Assembly (NCBI GenBank): GCA_947044365.1
Contig: OX345642.1
Coordinates: 4,463,598-4,527,597 of the forward strand
Length of the DNA stretch: 64,000 nt
Source: Petrosia ficiformis
Lineage: Eukaryota > Porifera > Demospongiae > Haplosclerida > Petrosiidae
Reading direction: 5' to 3'
This document shows, piece by piece, positions 1 through 13,300 of the stretch. A model generated the notes under the pieces. That model was not told where the DNA came from, did no database searches, and worked only from the letters and a program-made list of their open reading frames with translations. Within the stretch, counting starts at the first letter, position 1; every line of letters starts with the position of its first letter. The translations under genes and the position numbers were made by a program.

Positions 1-760
1 TGGTAGTGAGAAACCAATCTCTTTTGTCTCATGCACCTTGGCTACAAGTGAAAGAAATTATGCACAATTGGAAAGGAAGCTCTATCATTGATGTATGGAG
101 TCAAGAAGTTCCACAGTACCTTTATGGAAAAAAATTCAAACTGCTTACCAATCATAAGTCTCTGACAGCTATCCTTGGTCCAAAGAAGATATTCCCTTCC
201 TAGCTGCTGCCAGACTGCAAAGGTGGGCACTTCTCCTATCAGCCTACAATTATGAAATCTCCTTTAAACCAACACAAGATCACAGCAATGCTGATTGGTT
301 GTCCAGACTTCCCTTACCAAATCCGAATTCCGAAACTCAACATGAAGCAGTTACTGTTTTCAATCTGGCCCGAGTTCAAACACTACCCGTTACAATTCAA
401 CAAATACATACTACTACCAGATGAGACTAGGAGCAAGATATTGACTTACGACAAGACTGGGTGGGCCAGACAATGTTCCAGGAGAACTCAAGACATACCA
501 GACAGAATGAAATAGGAATTGAAAATGGTTGTTTGATGTGGGGAATTCGAGTTATCATTCCTAAGAGTCTACAGCAAAGAATATTGGAGTCTCTACAGCT
601 ATGTATGGTGGAGTGGGCTAGACAAGGATATCGAAGACCAAGCGAAGATATGTCTACCTTGTCAAGAACAAAAGTCGAAGCCTGCAGTTGCACCCCTTCA
701 ACCACGTATATCTAATCTTTTTATCTGTTGATATATACAGTCTGTACTGTTACTACAATA
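1..760 (+). pseudogene. Ty3/gypsy retrotransposon pol remnant (RNase H and integrase start)
   Basis: Conceptual translation in shifting frames shows the end of a gypsy-type RNase H domain (YLYGKKFKLLTNHKSLTAIL at about 115-180, then a short LAAARLQRWA stretch near 200-230 in another frame). The linker to integrase and the zinc-finger region of integrase follow (about 500-715, including WGIRVIIPKSLQQRILE). Several frameshifts and stops break the reading frame, so this is a dead fragment cut off by the left window edge. The order RNase H then integrase is that of Metaviridae. No LTR was recognised after it. Confidence in the family is high; the exact right boundary is uncertain. Confidence 0.85.
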
Positions 761-2836
761 CATGTACAAGTAGCTTCAGAGAGTGCATTCGTTTATGTGC
801 CACATCCATTAATTGAATGAGCTCCCTGGGGTGACAGAAAAATAGTATATAAGCAGGAAGATTATAATCATCAGAGGGGCAAGTCTGAGCAAACAAAAAT
901 TGCATCTAATAAATAGGAAAATGTGGTAATCGTCCATCGAAGTGGCATTCAAACAATCCAACTAGCAAGATCAAAGAGCATATGTAATCCTGGCTATGGT
1001 GGGACTTAGCCAAATTGTAATTATAATTAGAGAAACAGACGTGATTAATCAATGAAACACACATGTATTTTACAATGATCTACTTACCCAAAAATAGTAA
1101 TATATCATCTTTTGTCAATACAATAATAACAGTTGTGTAAATAACAGTTTAGTTGGCAGATACTTTTTACTCAAACCATTCATGCTTTGATCTGAGGATC
1201 ACAATCGTGAATTAAATACTATAAATAGTAGAGTAGTTTTAATGAGCCTTAATAACACGGTAGAGTTTTTTTTTTTAATTATCAATAACAATAATAAAAT
1301 TATTATTAATAAAAACTGTAACATTAATTAAATACTACTAAATATGATCATATTCTTGGAGATTTCTAAACCTACTTAGTGTATTAATGTTTTTGTATTA
1401 GTCTTCCATTATGTATAATATCATTAGTGATAATCAGAGACCAATTGAAGACAACAACATCTACCAAACCATTTCACAACAATAGAATCATTTTTCAACC
1501 TTTGTATAGCCACTGACATAATTATGTATGATAACTGACCAAGTATCTTGAATACTGTCCATGTTTGTTGTAAGATTATCCAAACACGAAGTTGACCCAA
1601 TCCAACTGGAGAGTAAGTTATATTTAGTGGTAAAGTTGTGTTATCAACTGTGATCCACTACAAAGAATATGAATTGTATGAGAAGAATATATTACTTATC
1701 AGATGAAAGTATCATGACTTGATTTGATGGTTCATAAGAATCAGTAATTTTATCAGATGAGTGATAAATGACTATCAGTTCAAGTCCATTGAATATACAT
1801 ATATATATATACCTGTAATTGTCTGTCTAACACTTTCATGTGATCACACTTGATTATAGGAAGGTAAGTCCATTTACCTGGGATAACTCTATAATGAAAT
1901 TACAACTGTATTTCACTGCATACAAGTCAATAAACATGAAAAAGATAACCAAACTAATACAAACAAACACACAGTGTATTAAAATCCCATCTTACATGGA
2001 CATGTAGAGAAAGCCACACTCTCTTATACACTTTTATAGAGGTTGTTACTTTAAATTATCTCTATATCTCCTTACATACAAGAATAAAAACCAGGTGTAT
2101 TGCTGCATGTAATACAGTTATAGTACTCATCTTAATTTGATTGTTTCTTATTTATCCATCACTGGAAGTATAATTAGTCTTAGTTCAAGGTGGTTGTAGG
2201 CTAGCCTCTATCGTCATGTAGGCAGAGGGTTACAACTTTGTCTGTCTGTGTGTATGTCTGTTACAAAACATTCTCAGAACACTAGAAGCACCAGCACTCC
2301 AAATTGAATTGAAGTATTGCCAGCTACAACACAAATCTCAGTTCTCTATGAAATCTTGCAGTTCTTGTGAATGTGATTCAAGCATAATAATTTGTACATG
2401 TGGAGTTTCGTGTCTTATTGTAATTATTTTCTGTCAATAAATAATTGCTCTCCAATCATACTTATGGCAAATGTTTTACACTGCAGGAATTCATTATGTT
2501 AGTGATTAATATTACATACACAAAGGGACTAATACAACTGCAGTAGTATAAAGAAACACTGAATGCTTGCAGTAGCAAATTAAATTTAAATTCAATGGAC
2601 AATATTAAGAATGTCTATATACATGTCAGCTCTACTACATATTCAGCAGGTAATATTAAAATCTGATAATATTTGAATGACTATAATTATGTACAATGTA
2701 CATGTATGTACTTTTAATGTAATTATTAGTTATGATTATATCCAGTGGTATAGAAACAGACAGTTATGTACAGGATATCGTCTGATAAAATATCTGGCAA
2801 TCAGCTAACTATTCTACACTCCTGATTATATCTCAC
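761..2836. other. No recognised gene; probable intron of the CLPTM1L-like gene
   Basis: AT-rich sequence with no coding stretch I can name. Because the CLPTM1L-like gene on the minus strand has exons to the right and its remaining exons are missing, this stretch is probably intronic. It contains simple AT runs and no clear terminal repeats. Confidence 0.4.
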
Positions 2837-5800
2837 TTGATAACTTGGGACATGAATAGTATTTCATCTCGTAATAGGTACCAGTCTTCTTCAACCCCAA
2901 GAATATCTAATACTGGTATCCAGTGACTGACTGGAGATGCTGATGTGTTGAATACTGTTGACTAATGGAAGAAGAACACAAAGAAAATTTGTAACTTGAA
3001 ACACTGTATATTGAATGATGGACGACGGAATATAAAATTAATTTAAGATGTTCAGTGCATGTATGTGTACATGTACATAACTACAATGAAGATTGGATTG
3101 CATGGGATAGTAAATATAAAATAAGTACCACTATTTCACCATACACAGATTGATGAATGACTATATTAGGTAGAGACTATAATCAGGACAACTTTAAGAC
3201 CCAGTCTTTTTTTAATATTCTATATATATTTAGGAAAGTAGTGTGGCGTAGTGGTTAGAGCTGGTGCCTCTTGATCGCAAGGTCAGTGGTTCTGGTTCTG
3301 CTCTTGGCATGTTGTTTTCCTGGAGGAAGGAGAGCTTGTTAAATTTAAAGGGTTGATAGTAGCTCTACCTCATCTAATTATAGGTGTTGTAGGATTGATT
3401 GACTGGGTCTTAAAGTTGTCCTGATTATAGGCTCTACCTAATATAGTCATTCATCAATCTGTGTAAGGTGAAATAGTGGTACTTATTTTATATGTACATA
3501 ACTATAGGTATACAAGTGTCATGCCACATTTATATGATGTTTGTATGTATGCATGTGCATGTGTGTGTTTGTGTTTGAGTGCAGAGTTTACATATAGTGA
3601 ATATAGATGTATAAGTTACAACATCATGGATTCAGAAATACATTGCAGCATTTAGAAATGTATTATATGTGTGAATCAGCGCGATAATTATTAGATCGCA
3701 AACGTACAGACGATAATGATGATTCGAGACAAGACTAGTGTATTGAGATGTATTGTTATCTCGTGATAAGTTGTTGCAGTCTGATTACCTATCAACTAAG
3801 AAATCCCTACATGGCAAGGATGCATGTGTGTAATCTTGGTTTACTCAGAACAACATCCTGCTATAATTCCTCTATACATGAATATGATGTAGTCTACAGA
3901 CAGCAACCGACACAACTGCTTTAAGCATGGTGTTCATAACTGCATAAGTCTCGTGACCATTACATGAAAGGAGATACAGTCAGAGCAGTAGTCTAGCGTA
4001 GCCAGCCCCTCCCACTCTACACTAGCAGTGTAGCAACAGCTCAGTGATACATGAGGAACTTAGAATTGTATGGCCAATTGTCATTGAAACATGCTACAAT
4101 GTAGGTACTTCCAAATTCTTATAACTTCACTTTCAAAGTGAGAGTATGCATCATAATTGATTGATTTAACAATGAATACTGTCACATATAATTATATTCA
4201 TTTCGAGTTAAAAAGAAATAATAGAATGGGGTATTATATTCCTCATATGCAACAATCCAAATTATAATTATAATGCAATATTAATACAAGTTGGGAAATG
4301 AATGTATCCCATCCATCCAAACACTCTGTAGTCTAGCATAGTAAGACTATAGTACTAATTAAGCTGAGAAGAGTACTTCAAATAAATTTATTACAGCATC
4401 CTATTAGGTATAATATAATGCAGGATGTTTTTGCTGCATATGGATGTAAATAATTAAAACACTTTACATAAGACATAACTAGCTATATCACCAGGCAGAG
4501 AACGTATCTTACATTAATAAAATTACAAATAGAATGTGGCTAATCTTTTCGACTTCCGGTGGCATAGGCCCAGCAGACTGCTGCTATTTACAAGAGAATT
4601 TCTACTCGCATTATCAAGAAACACATTAAGAATTCCTGCTTAAAATGATGATGATCTCGCCTATAATATCATATTTTTTTCACAGACATAAAAAGCACAG
4701 TAAGAGAAAAGCAATGTATTTCACACATTAAGCGATATTCACACACACACACAATCATGGTGGATTGAAAAGGTGTAAATAAATTCCATAGTATGTTATT
4801 TACACACTCTTCAATCAACTATGAAATTAAGCGAAAATAAATTCCCTGCGAAAAATAACCGCTATACAGTATAAAGTATTAATATATGTTTCATCAGTAT
4901 TCACAAATGCTGTGCATTTATAACACATGCATTGCAGTGTTGATAAATACATGTGTACGTACAATGTAGTGAATGTACATATACATTGCATATATACACA
5001 CATACTGTGTGAACAGTCTCACACACACACACACACAACTTTGTTCTTTTAACTCTATTCACTTCTGTCTAAATTAATAAACTCCCTAAGTTTAAATAAC
5101 TGACCTCAAGTCTACACAAGGACATAATTTGTTATGTATGCCTGCACATGTGCAATGGAAAGGGAGTTTAAACACATTCTAATCTTAAATAGAGTGGAAC
5201 CATTCTATTAATGTATAAATTCGTGCTTTGGAACATGGTATTTTATTTTTATTGTTATTTAACTTAATTTTAAAAGCTGTCAAATTTAAATAAATAAGAA
5301 TAGGAACTTGGATAGAGAGGGGAGGGTTGGGATCCCACAAAGATGTCTTAATCCTAGTTCTTATTTTCCAAGGTCAGACTATCTGCAGTGAGACCTATGT
5401 TACCAAAGCATTACAATCCTTATTACTGGACAGACAAGTACCCTGCCAACTCCCTTGTAATAATTTTGCAATACATTTCTAACACACACACACACATATA
5501 CACACACATACCACATACACAAATTACAAATACAATACCTCGTATTCTCCAGTGGCTAAATTGAATTCTGCTGCAAAAGGAATCAAATATTTTGTTAAAG
5601 GAGCAGTAATGATTGTGAATTTGTCATGATTAGATATCTTCTCTGGTGATTTATCTTGTGGACCAACAAATATATGAGCATAAAGTGTTCCATTATTAAG
5701 TGTTGATTGAGGGATAGTGACATTCAGTTCTCTAATGGAGTATAAACAAGAATATCTATGATGATATTCAAACAATCATACTTTGATTAAACAATCATAC

Positions 5801-8800
5801 TTTGATACACTATAATAAATAATAAATAATAAATCATTCATTATATTGTAAGCAATACTTTGTAGCTATGTGATAGAGAGTACATAATACATTATGATTA
5901 TACTCCCACATAACCAGGTCCTCCTTTAACGAAGTGGATGGTCTGGTGGATTGCTATTGACTATCTTGTTCTGTGTACTCAGTAGAACTTGTATCTAGTT
6001 AAGTAGGATTGTGTGTGATATGAAAGCTTAAAACATCAAGATGAGGTTTATTGTGTTTTATTCTTTCTTCCATTCCTTTACTGTATACCTTATATTAACA
6101 TTTTTGTTGTTTTAATATTATACATTAAAATGATTAGTCCTTTTTTACTCTAGCTTTTGAGATTTTCAGGCACGAATTCTTTCTTTTGCAGTCATAATAT
6201 AAGTTAATTATACTAGTGAGTTTAGTGTTAGAAAGCAAGTTATATACTACAGTAGAGAACTGATCTTACTGAAGTTACTTTGAAAACAAAAAGAGAATGC
6301 ATAGCAATTCTAAAAAGAATAGTGGTGGATGTCCTCGAGAATGTATACATCAGGAGAGTTATATTAAATATCAGATTTCTCAATGGCTGATGACATCTTT
6401 TATAAATGATCACCATAGTAGAAAACCTAGATTCAGGGCAACACATCGTAACTGACTCGCCTTATCTAGTGGGCAATAAGATAAACAAATCAGCAATGTT
6501 CAAAACATTTTCAAAAGCCATGAATACTTTCTTCGCCATCAAAAATGCTTATTATGTGATCCAACACTCAGTACTTTAGTAAGGAAGGTATAATGATATG
6601 TACACATATATATTATATATCTATGATATATATATATATATATATATTGATGTTAGTAAGGGTAAATATTTTGCATAGTGGAAACCACAAACAAGCGTCA
6701 CAATGTAAATTTTTCACCCTTGGAATCTAAATAGCATGAATCCCTCCAAATAGGTGTATATATAACCTATATTATATATATATATATATATATAAATTAC
6801 AGTATAATAAATAATAATACCTTAAAATTGTTTCATTTCTCATAAAATTAGTTTCATTAAATATTAATTTATGTTGTGTCATCAAACTACTCCTCTCTTG
6901 TGTGGATACATATACCATGAGCTGTATAAAATAAATAAAGACTATTATTATAATTATACGTTTTTGTAACAAAATCAAAAAATATTATAATTATAAGCAT
7001 ATAATTATAATAGCATGGGTGAAAGTGAAATCTAGCCATTATTTAGAATAAACCTCATGAGTGTTTTTATGGCCTGTAGGGCCATCCCTATGATTGCTTT
7101 CCCACGGGTTTGAACTACATGTATATATATAAATATATCACAGTTTTTGATACATTTTGAAGCATGGGCCAAATTGGGATGGTTAGTGTGTGCACCACTG
7201 GGAATACATTTGAGCCAATTAACAAAGAGTTAATGCTGTTAGTGACAATATAATTATAATTAACTGCACCATTTAGCCCAAGGAGAGAACTGTGCTGTGC
7301 CAAATAAGAAGCTCTTTGGGCCAATGATGTGCCATATGAGCTTATCAAAAACACTGATATATATATATATATATATATATGTATAATTATGTTACACCAC
7401 CCCCGGGGTGCAAGGTATTTATACTTACCGAGCCCGAGGGCGAAGCCCAAGGATGAGGTGAGTATAAATGTGATATACACCGAGCGGGGGTGGTGCAATA
7501 AATTTATTTCATGACGAAAGCCATGCTTCAAAGGAAACTGCACATCAAAGAAAGCGTCCTCGTGAAAAGTGATGTCTTGTATCGAAGATAAGGAAAATAC
7601 TGACCCACACCCAACTAAAAAGCGCAAATTGTCCCTTTCTCTTAAGAACCGTGATAGATTTAAGGCGATAACGGACGAGAAGCTTGACACGATGTCAAAG
7701 CCGCAAGTGCCAAAGAACACAGTTGTACTGTGGTGAGCACTGGTGACAGAATTGCTCACCAGATGCTTATTTCCTGCCCTGGTAGAAAGAGAGTTCAGAA
7801 AATCTTTGGATAAAGAGAGACATAGACAAACACGAACAACAATAACTGATATAGAGGAGAAGCCCAGCTAGCATCTGATAGAGATTCTTGTGCACGTAGA
7901 TGTTTGATGCAGACAAGACTAGATGAAGGTAGACATAGATAAACACAGACAAGGCTAACTGACATAGAGAACCCTAGCTAACATCTGATAGAGATAGACA
8001 TATAATGAGCTTGTAGCGTACTACACTCAGAAGGTAGCTTATAAACTGCAAAAGGTATTTAGAACAGGAAAGACAAGTACAGAGAAGATTGAACAGAGTA
8101 GGAGAGAGAGCGAGAGATGTAACAATCATTTATCAGACAAAAATTATATTACATTCATTTGTATAAATTATGATTGATTCTAGACAATAATTCTTTCAAT
8201 GACCATACTACACTACTATGCTTAGAACATACTATGTTTGCCTAGCTTAAACTGCCGAAGGCTAATATAATAATTAATAATTATAATATTATGCCACTTA
8301 TGCATTATGCGTTGTATACATAGATAAGAAAGTTACATCATTCCGGGGGTCATCTACCATTCTTTTATCATAATTATTGATTTGACTTGTTCAGTTTCTG
8401 TGCAGGTATAAAACGAATATCCTAACATTAAAAATCCACCCGGGGGCTCGGTCAATTAATGGTGTAAAAGAACGTGCGCTCAAGCTCAGCAGAAAGAAAG
8501 CTGTGTAGCTTACGTAGAAACTGCTAAGCTATTCTACCTGAAATATATTCCCCAAGGCCCTTTAAAAGGTAAACAGAGTAGATAATCAAAATAATAACTA
8601 TAATAGGCTGATGTGTTTCAGGCATGATAAAGTTAGCCATGATTACTGAATGCTGGACACCACAAAGCAGTCATAGGGGTATTTTATTCTCTATATATCT
8701 TGTTTTTCTAAAGTGGTGGTAAAATATCACGAGACGGTGAATGGCCAACGTTCACAAAGCAAGTGCTTGTCCTGACTTAGCTGCTAGGAGTAACTAACTT

Positions 8801-10300
8801 TCACTTACAGTCTTACACCATATCTGGAGGATTCTTCTAGCTCCTGTAGAATTGTTTCAGTTAGGGCATACATATGACTATGGAGAAGTAAAAGCCAAAT
8901 CTTGAGCAACAACAAAAAAGGGGAAAAATCATGTAGGATTTCTGTGGGGTATATATATAATGGCCGGTTAGGCAGAACTTACCATAATTATTTTTATTTT
9001 AACTAAAAAATTGTTACTTTGGTAAAGAGCTGGTGATGTTGGTATTATTTGATATTGCTATCATTCATCATTTTACAATCTAATTTATAAACTGATATGT
9101 CTTGTTTTCCTAGTGATATGGCAAACAAATTTTGTTGTGACAAAACTTCCTATGACAGGCTAATTCTGGAAGTTCTCAAACTTTGTAAAATTATTGATTT
9201 CTCCAACATATTAATTTTGTGCAAATAGTCTGTGTTATATCAGGAATACAATAAATATGAACGAAAACTGTATTTAATTTATAAAATGAGAGTGAGATAA
9301 AAGTATCTTCCTAATCTTAAGACTTAGTGGTCATACTTGAGAGATTGCTGTATTTCTTACCAGCATAAAAAATAACATTGCTGCTAACATGTGAAATTAT
9401 CTTCATTAATTTTGTTGTCCTTTTAGAATTTGAATTTTTAATTTAGACCAGCTCCACTTTCAAATTTGCAGGGTTCTACCCAGATATATAATGCATATGA
9501 CCTCTGAATGCAACACTAAGCTATCAGAAACTGCAACTTATGATTAGTTTTTAAGATGCATTCTAACTATTAAAATTGTTTTGATGCTTAATTAAAGCTG
9601 AAGCTATTGGTTTTTAGTTCACCTGCTGAAGTATAATTCAGTGCTACTTAGATATACTTCTACTGACAAAGATTTCAATGTTTTGTATATTATCTAGAAT
9701 ATTGGTTAAAAGTTGAAAACATCCAGAACTAGACCACTTCCAGAATTAGACCACTATGTCTATAAACTTTCTGTTCTGTTATTTACTAACCTGTACAAGG
9801 GGTCTGACACAGGGCTGAAATCTCGTATACATGTACTTCAGTGGCTGAGATCTTGAAATCTCATTTATTTACAGTAAACGTCCATATATTCAGTACATTG
9901 TGTTTGAAATCTTAATTAAATTCGTTGTACACAAAAATAGCCTGTGTCAGACCCCTCAAACCTGTACGAACACAGTGCGTCTTTGCAATGATTTTATATC
10001 AATTGTTAGCATGCACAAAATTTAAAGCATCATCGCAGTGAAATTAGAGATTGGTATCTAATTATAATATTATAATAATTATATAGGTATATAGACCTCT
10101 CTATACAATAATTATGATAATTATTATCAAACCTGCATTTTCGTTTTCATAAAGTATTCTGGCTTGTAACAATTTGAATCACTTTTCTCTTTACAGCTTG
10201 CTATCACAGTCAGGTTATAAAAGTCAACTATACATAAAGTCACAAGTAAAATAAAAATAGATACTACTGTACAAGAAAACGTACAGGAACAGACTGCCAT
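2837..10300 (-). CDS. CLPTM1L: CLPTM1L-like multi-pass membrane protein, 5' four exons
   Basis: Exons on the minus strand: 10133-10300, 6821-6921, 5539-5731, 2837-2961. Phases join as 0, then 2, then 0, and every junction is GT-AG. Exon 1 (56 codons) starts MAVCSCTFS and holds one hydrophobic span. Exon 2 begins LMVYVSTQER. Exon 3 contains ELNVTIP and NNGTLYAHIF, then APLTKYLIP and NLATGEYE. Exon 4 contains PVSHWIPVLDI. These match the luminal N-terminal region of the CLPTM1/CLPTM1L family, including the signature NNGTLY and PVSHW. Family members are ER/Golgi or plasma-membrane proteins; human CLPTM1L is linked to apoptosis resistance and, more recently, lipid scrambling (knowledge of the family). 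The C-terminal membrane part is not found and should lie left of the window. The long introns hold a foldback/SINE composite, a hAT-like MITE and a Crypton-like fragment. Exons 1-3 are firm; the exon 4 donor is less so. Confidence 0.82.
3114..3493. mobile_element. Foldback element with 93-bp inverted arms around a tRNA-derived SINE head
   Basis: Positions 3114-3206 and 3401-3493 are near-perfect inverted repeats of equal length (ATATAAAATAAGTACC... read from both ends). The 194-bp centre contains a tRNA-like head at about 3240-3311 with an A-box-like GTGGCGTAGTGGTTAGAGC and a degenerate B box (GGTCAGTGGTTCTGGTTC). The element may have TA-type target duplication. It lies in the CLPTM1L-like gene's intron. 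Confidence 0.8.
7139..7356. mobile_element. hAT-like MITE, copy 1
   Basis: About 220 bp bounded by short inverted termini CACAGTTTTTGATA and TATCAAAAACACTG. Two further copies occur at 18367-18593 and 23391-23614 (reverse orientation). Copies 2 and 3 have 8-bp flanks that agree at 7 of 8 positions, as expected for hAT-type insertion. This copy sits in AT microsatellite, so its flanks are uninformative. Confidence 0.75.
7572..7736 (+). pseudogene. Fragment resembling the N-terminus of a Crypton-derived (KIAA1958/ZMYM-like) protein
   Basis: A 54-codon open frame begins MSCIEDKENTDP, continues KKRKLSLSLKNRDRFKAI, and then TDEKLDTMSKPQVPKNTV before a stop. The pattern of a basic stretch, then a 'Kx-VPKNT' motif, resembles the N-terminal part of tyrosine-recombinase-derived proteins common in sponges and cnidarians. 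The recombinase domain itself is absent, so this is a fragment or an isolated 5' exon. Next to it (7390-7505) is a GC-richer stretch with CACCACCCCCG and its inverse. Family assignment is from memory of the motif and is tentative. Confidence 0.4.
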
Positions 10301-10348
10301 TTTTATGACCCGTAGGACCATCCTATATCCTTAGGGGTGTGGCTCTGT
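10301..10348. promoter_or_regulatory. Shared divergent promoter of CLPTM1L-like and HMGR-kinase genes
   Basis: Only 48 bp lie between the ATG of the minus-strand CLPTM1L-like gene (10300) and the first plausible ATG of the plus-strand HMGR-kinase gene (10349). An in-frame stop at 10313-10315 lies just upstream on the plus strand. There is no TATA box. The 5' leaders must be very short or overlap, unless transcription starts inside the opposite gene. Confidence 0.6.
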
Positions 10349-13300
10349 ATGATTATGGATGATCGAGACCAGTACGGTCATCCACGAATACCACACCGTG
10401 GTTATTATGAGAAACAATATTGCGATGAAAGAAGGAGATGGGCAGAAAAGTTCTGTACCTGCGAACTCAAACATGTTGGACAATGGTGGAGAGATGAAGG
10501 TAGGTTTTATAATTGCACATTGCAATTGATCCAAATTAGTGTTGTTTTAGTTAACTATAACAAAAAAACCTCTTTTAATAAGGTATTGTGACTTTTAGTT
10601 AACTAAACTATAACTAAATTACAAGTCTACTGTAATAACTATAACTATCTAAAATGAAAATTAGCTAATAATGGCACATTAGTTAAGGTGGTACTAGGGA
10701 GTGGGCGGATGCGACTCCAATCAGTTTCAAAATAGAATATTATATAATATGACTCTAACCTGGTGTAATGGCAACCTTCATATCTTCTAATCACCTTTAT
10801 AGGGTCCTGGAAGTGATAAAACATATATAAAATGTCCATTTTTGTAATCGCAATAAGTACAAAACGGAGAAAGCCACGCCCACCAATCATGGCATGCACC
10901 AAGTACAATGCATTTAGAGAAAACAAATAGAGCCGTTTTCTGGAAATTCATTTTACTTTTATAGTTACAAGAGGCTGAAGAAAGCTGAATTCTGTAGCTT
11001 TTCACTGAAACCATAAAATCTACCTTTCTAGGCACTATCAAACTCCGATCTTTCTCAGAGAGCAACTACAGTTACCCGCCATTGTTTCCCACCCACCGCC
11101 CCCTCCACCACCCGTGGGGCGTGTTTAGGTTTGTTTCTGAAAATAAACTATCTGAAAATAAACTATCAGTCAAAACATTTAGGCCCAATAATTATACCCC
11201 CGGGTGGGTGTGGCTTCCAAAAAATACAGAATGGAACCAGATTGTATGCAGCAAGAAGCTTGCAAGACTAGAAACTGATTGGAGTAGCATCCGCCCACGG
11301 AAAAGACTACAACCTTAATTAACACCCCTTTTAGTAAGCCAAAAATTATTTTAGTTAATCTATAACTAAACAAAAATTAGGATAAAAAAGACATACTATA
11401 AATACAACTAAAAGAGGTTATTATTGTTATACTAAAACAACAGATTGCTATTCAGATAATTATCATTACTAATGAGTGTACTAGTTTCCTACCATAATTT
11501 AATCATATGATGGGATTAGTTGCTGAAGCAGCAACTTGCTATGATGTGCTATTTAAAGAAGGGAATTTATGGAGTTTTACTTGGTAAAGGCCAAAGTTTA
11601 GAAAATTATTGTTTGCCTTAATTTAATTAAGACTGTGGCTAGGATCCTGTCAAGACTGTGACAAAAGTCCTGGCAAGACTGCTAGAATCCGAGCAAGAAT
11701 GTAGCTAGAGACCTAGCAACGTGACCAGCATATTATCTGTTAGAGTAAATAGAGTCCCAGCAACTGGAATTCAGACACAATTCAAAATTAACATCATTAC
11801 TAACCTTAGGAAGTGAACCTATAATAATACTAAAAGGGATGGAGAATATATGCAGCTATCCACATTGGGTGGTTGTTGCGAGCAGCTTGAGAAAAAATAC
11901 AAAACTAAATTTGTTTAGACTGGAACCCTGAGATCCTATGGTTCAGTGAATTTGGTCATTGGCAAGACTCTCAGTAAAAATAAACAAGTCCCATTGCTAC
12001 TTGCCAGGACTCTAGACTCTATGTTTAATTAATCATCTTTGTTCCACCATAGTAATTAATACTTTCAAACGTATTGTCAATGTTGTGTTATCATTAGTAG
12101 CCATCTTGGAGGAGTAAGAGTTGCATATTTGCGGTACAGATAACTTGGCCGTCATTCTCTTTCTGTACCCCAAACTTGACCCCTTTTGCAACACAGAGCA
12201 CTACTTCTAGCAACTTTCTTACTAGGACTCGAATGTCTTCAAGTGCTTCGTAAGAATAAGTGTTCTCCTTCTTTTGACAGCAACTGGGGCAAACAAAACA
12301 GCCCCACCACAAGTTGACACCAGCTACACCCATGATATCAGGTTTTACAGCAAGAGAAATGTCTCATCTACCCAGCAGATTTTGTGGGCAGCATCACTGA
12401 AACCCCAAATTGCAAGGCAGTTGTGCCCCCTTTGAACCCCCATGATAGTGACAGACGAGTTTTTATTGTCCATTACTTAGTTTTATTATCAACTATCTGG
12501 TTTAATGACTAGTTGAAGAGTTATACATGTTCATAATGTTTAGTCCCAAAAACTCCCTTAAAGATGTACTTAATTACAATCCAATAGTGATTATAATAAT
12601 ATTTATGTACATGTAGGTTCTGATGATAGCTGTTCATGCAAAAAGCTAAAAGGCAATATTGAGAATCCAATTGGTCTTGTGAAGGTGCCTGTTGGTAAGT
12701 AGAACATAGATTACATGTACATGAATGTGTTTATGATACTACAGTGCAACTCAAATAAAATTACCAATGCTTCTAAGCCACAGTGTGATGAAGTTATGAA
12801 TGACAAACTTGAAATTGTACTTTCACGGTACTTGATTATACTTATTTGTACAGTAAAACTGAGGTATATATAGTGGAATACTTATATATTGTAGTCATAT
12901 ACTTATAGGTGCAATAAATGACTGCTTAGTGAAGTAAATTGGTACTACCTGTTATATCTCTTGTGTTTGTAAGCACTGTAGTTCTATTAATGCTTTTCAT
13001 AAATGCATGTATATAATATCATGTATTAAGTATGTTTGAGTAAGTAGTGGCTTAGTAATCCATTCAGATATAAGAAAACCATATAGTACATGTATATACA
13101 AGAACATTTCAATAAAAATGGAAGATGATGTAGGGACGTCAAACCCCAAAATTATGTGAACAAGGTTGGGAGGACCCAAATTAAACAAACCACTTCCATA
13201 TAACCCTACATAAGTACTTAAACCGCTATAAAGCAAAATACAAAGAGCTGTACTGATAAGTGTTGAAATGTATGGGTGACCATTTTTTTCCGTGTCATTC

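Noticed and set aside
7115..7759. 214-aa minus-strand ORF
   Set aside because: It runs across a MITE, AT microsatellite and the opposite strand of the Crypton-like fragment; its sequence has no coherent domain.
12094..12333. 79-aa Cys-containing minus-strand ORF
   Set aside because: No recognisable domain, no neighbours, inside intron 1; likely chance.
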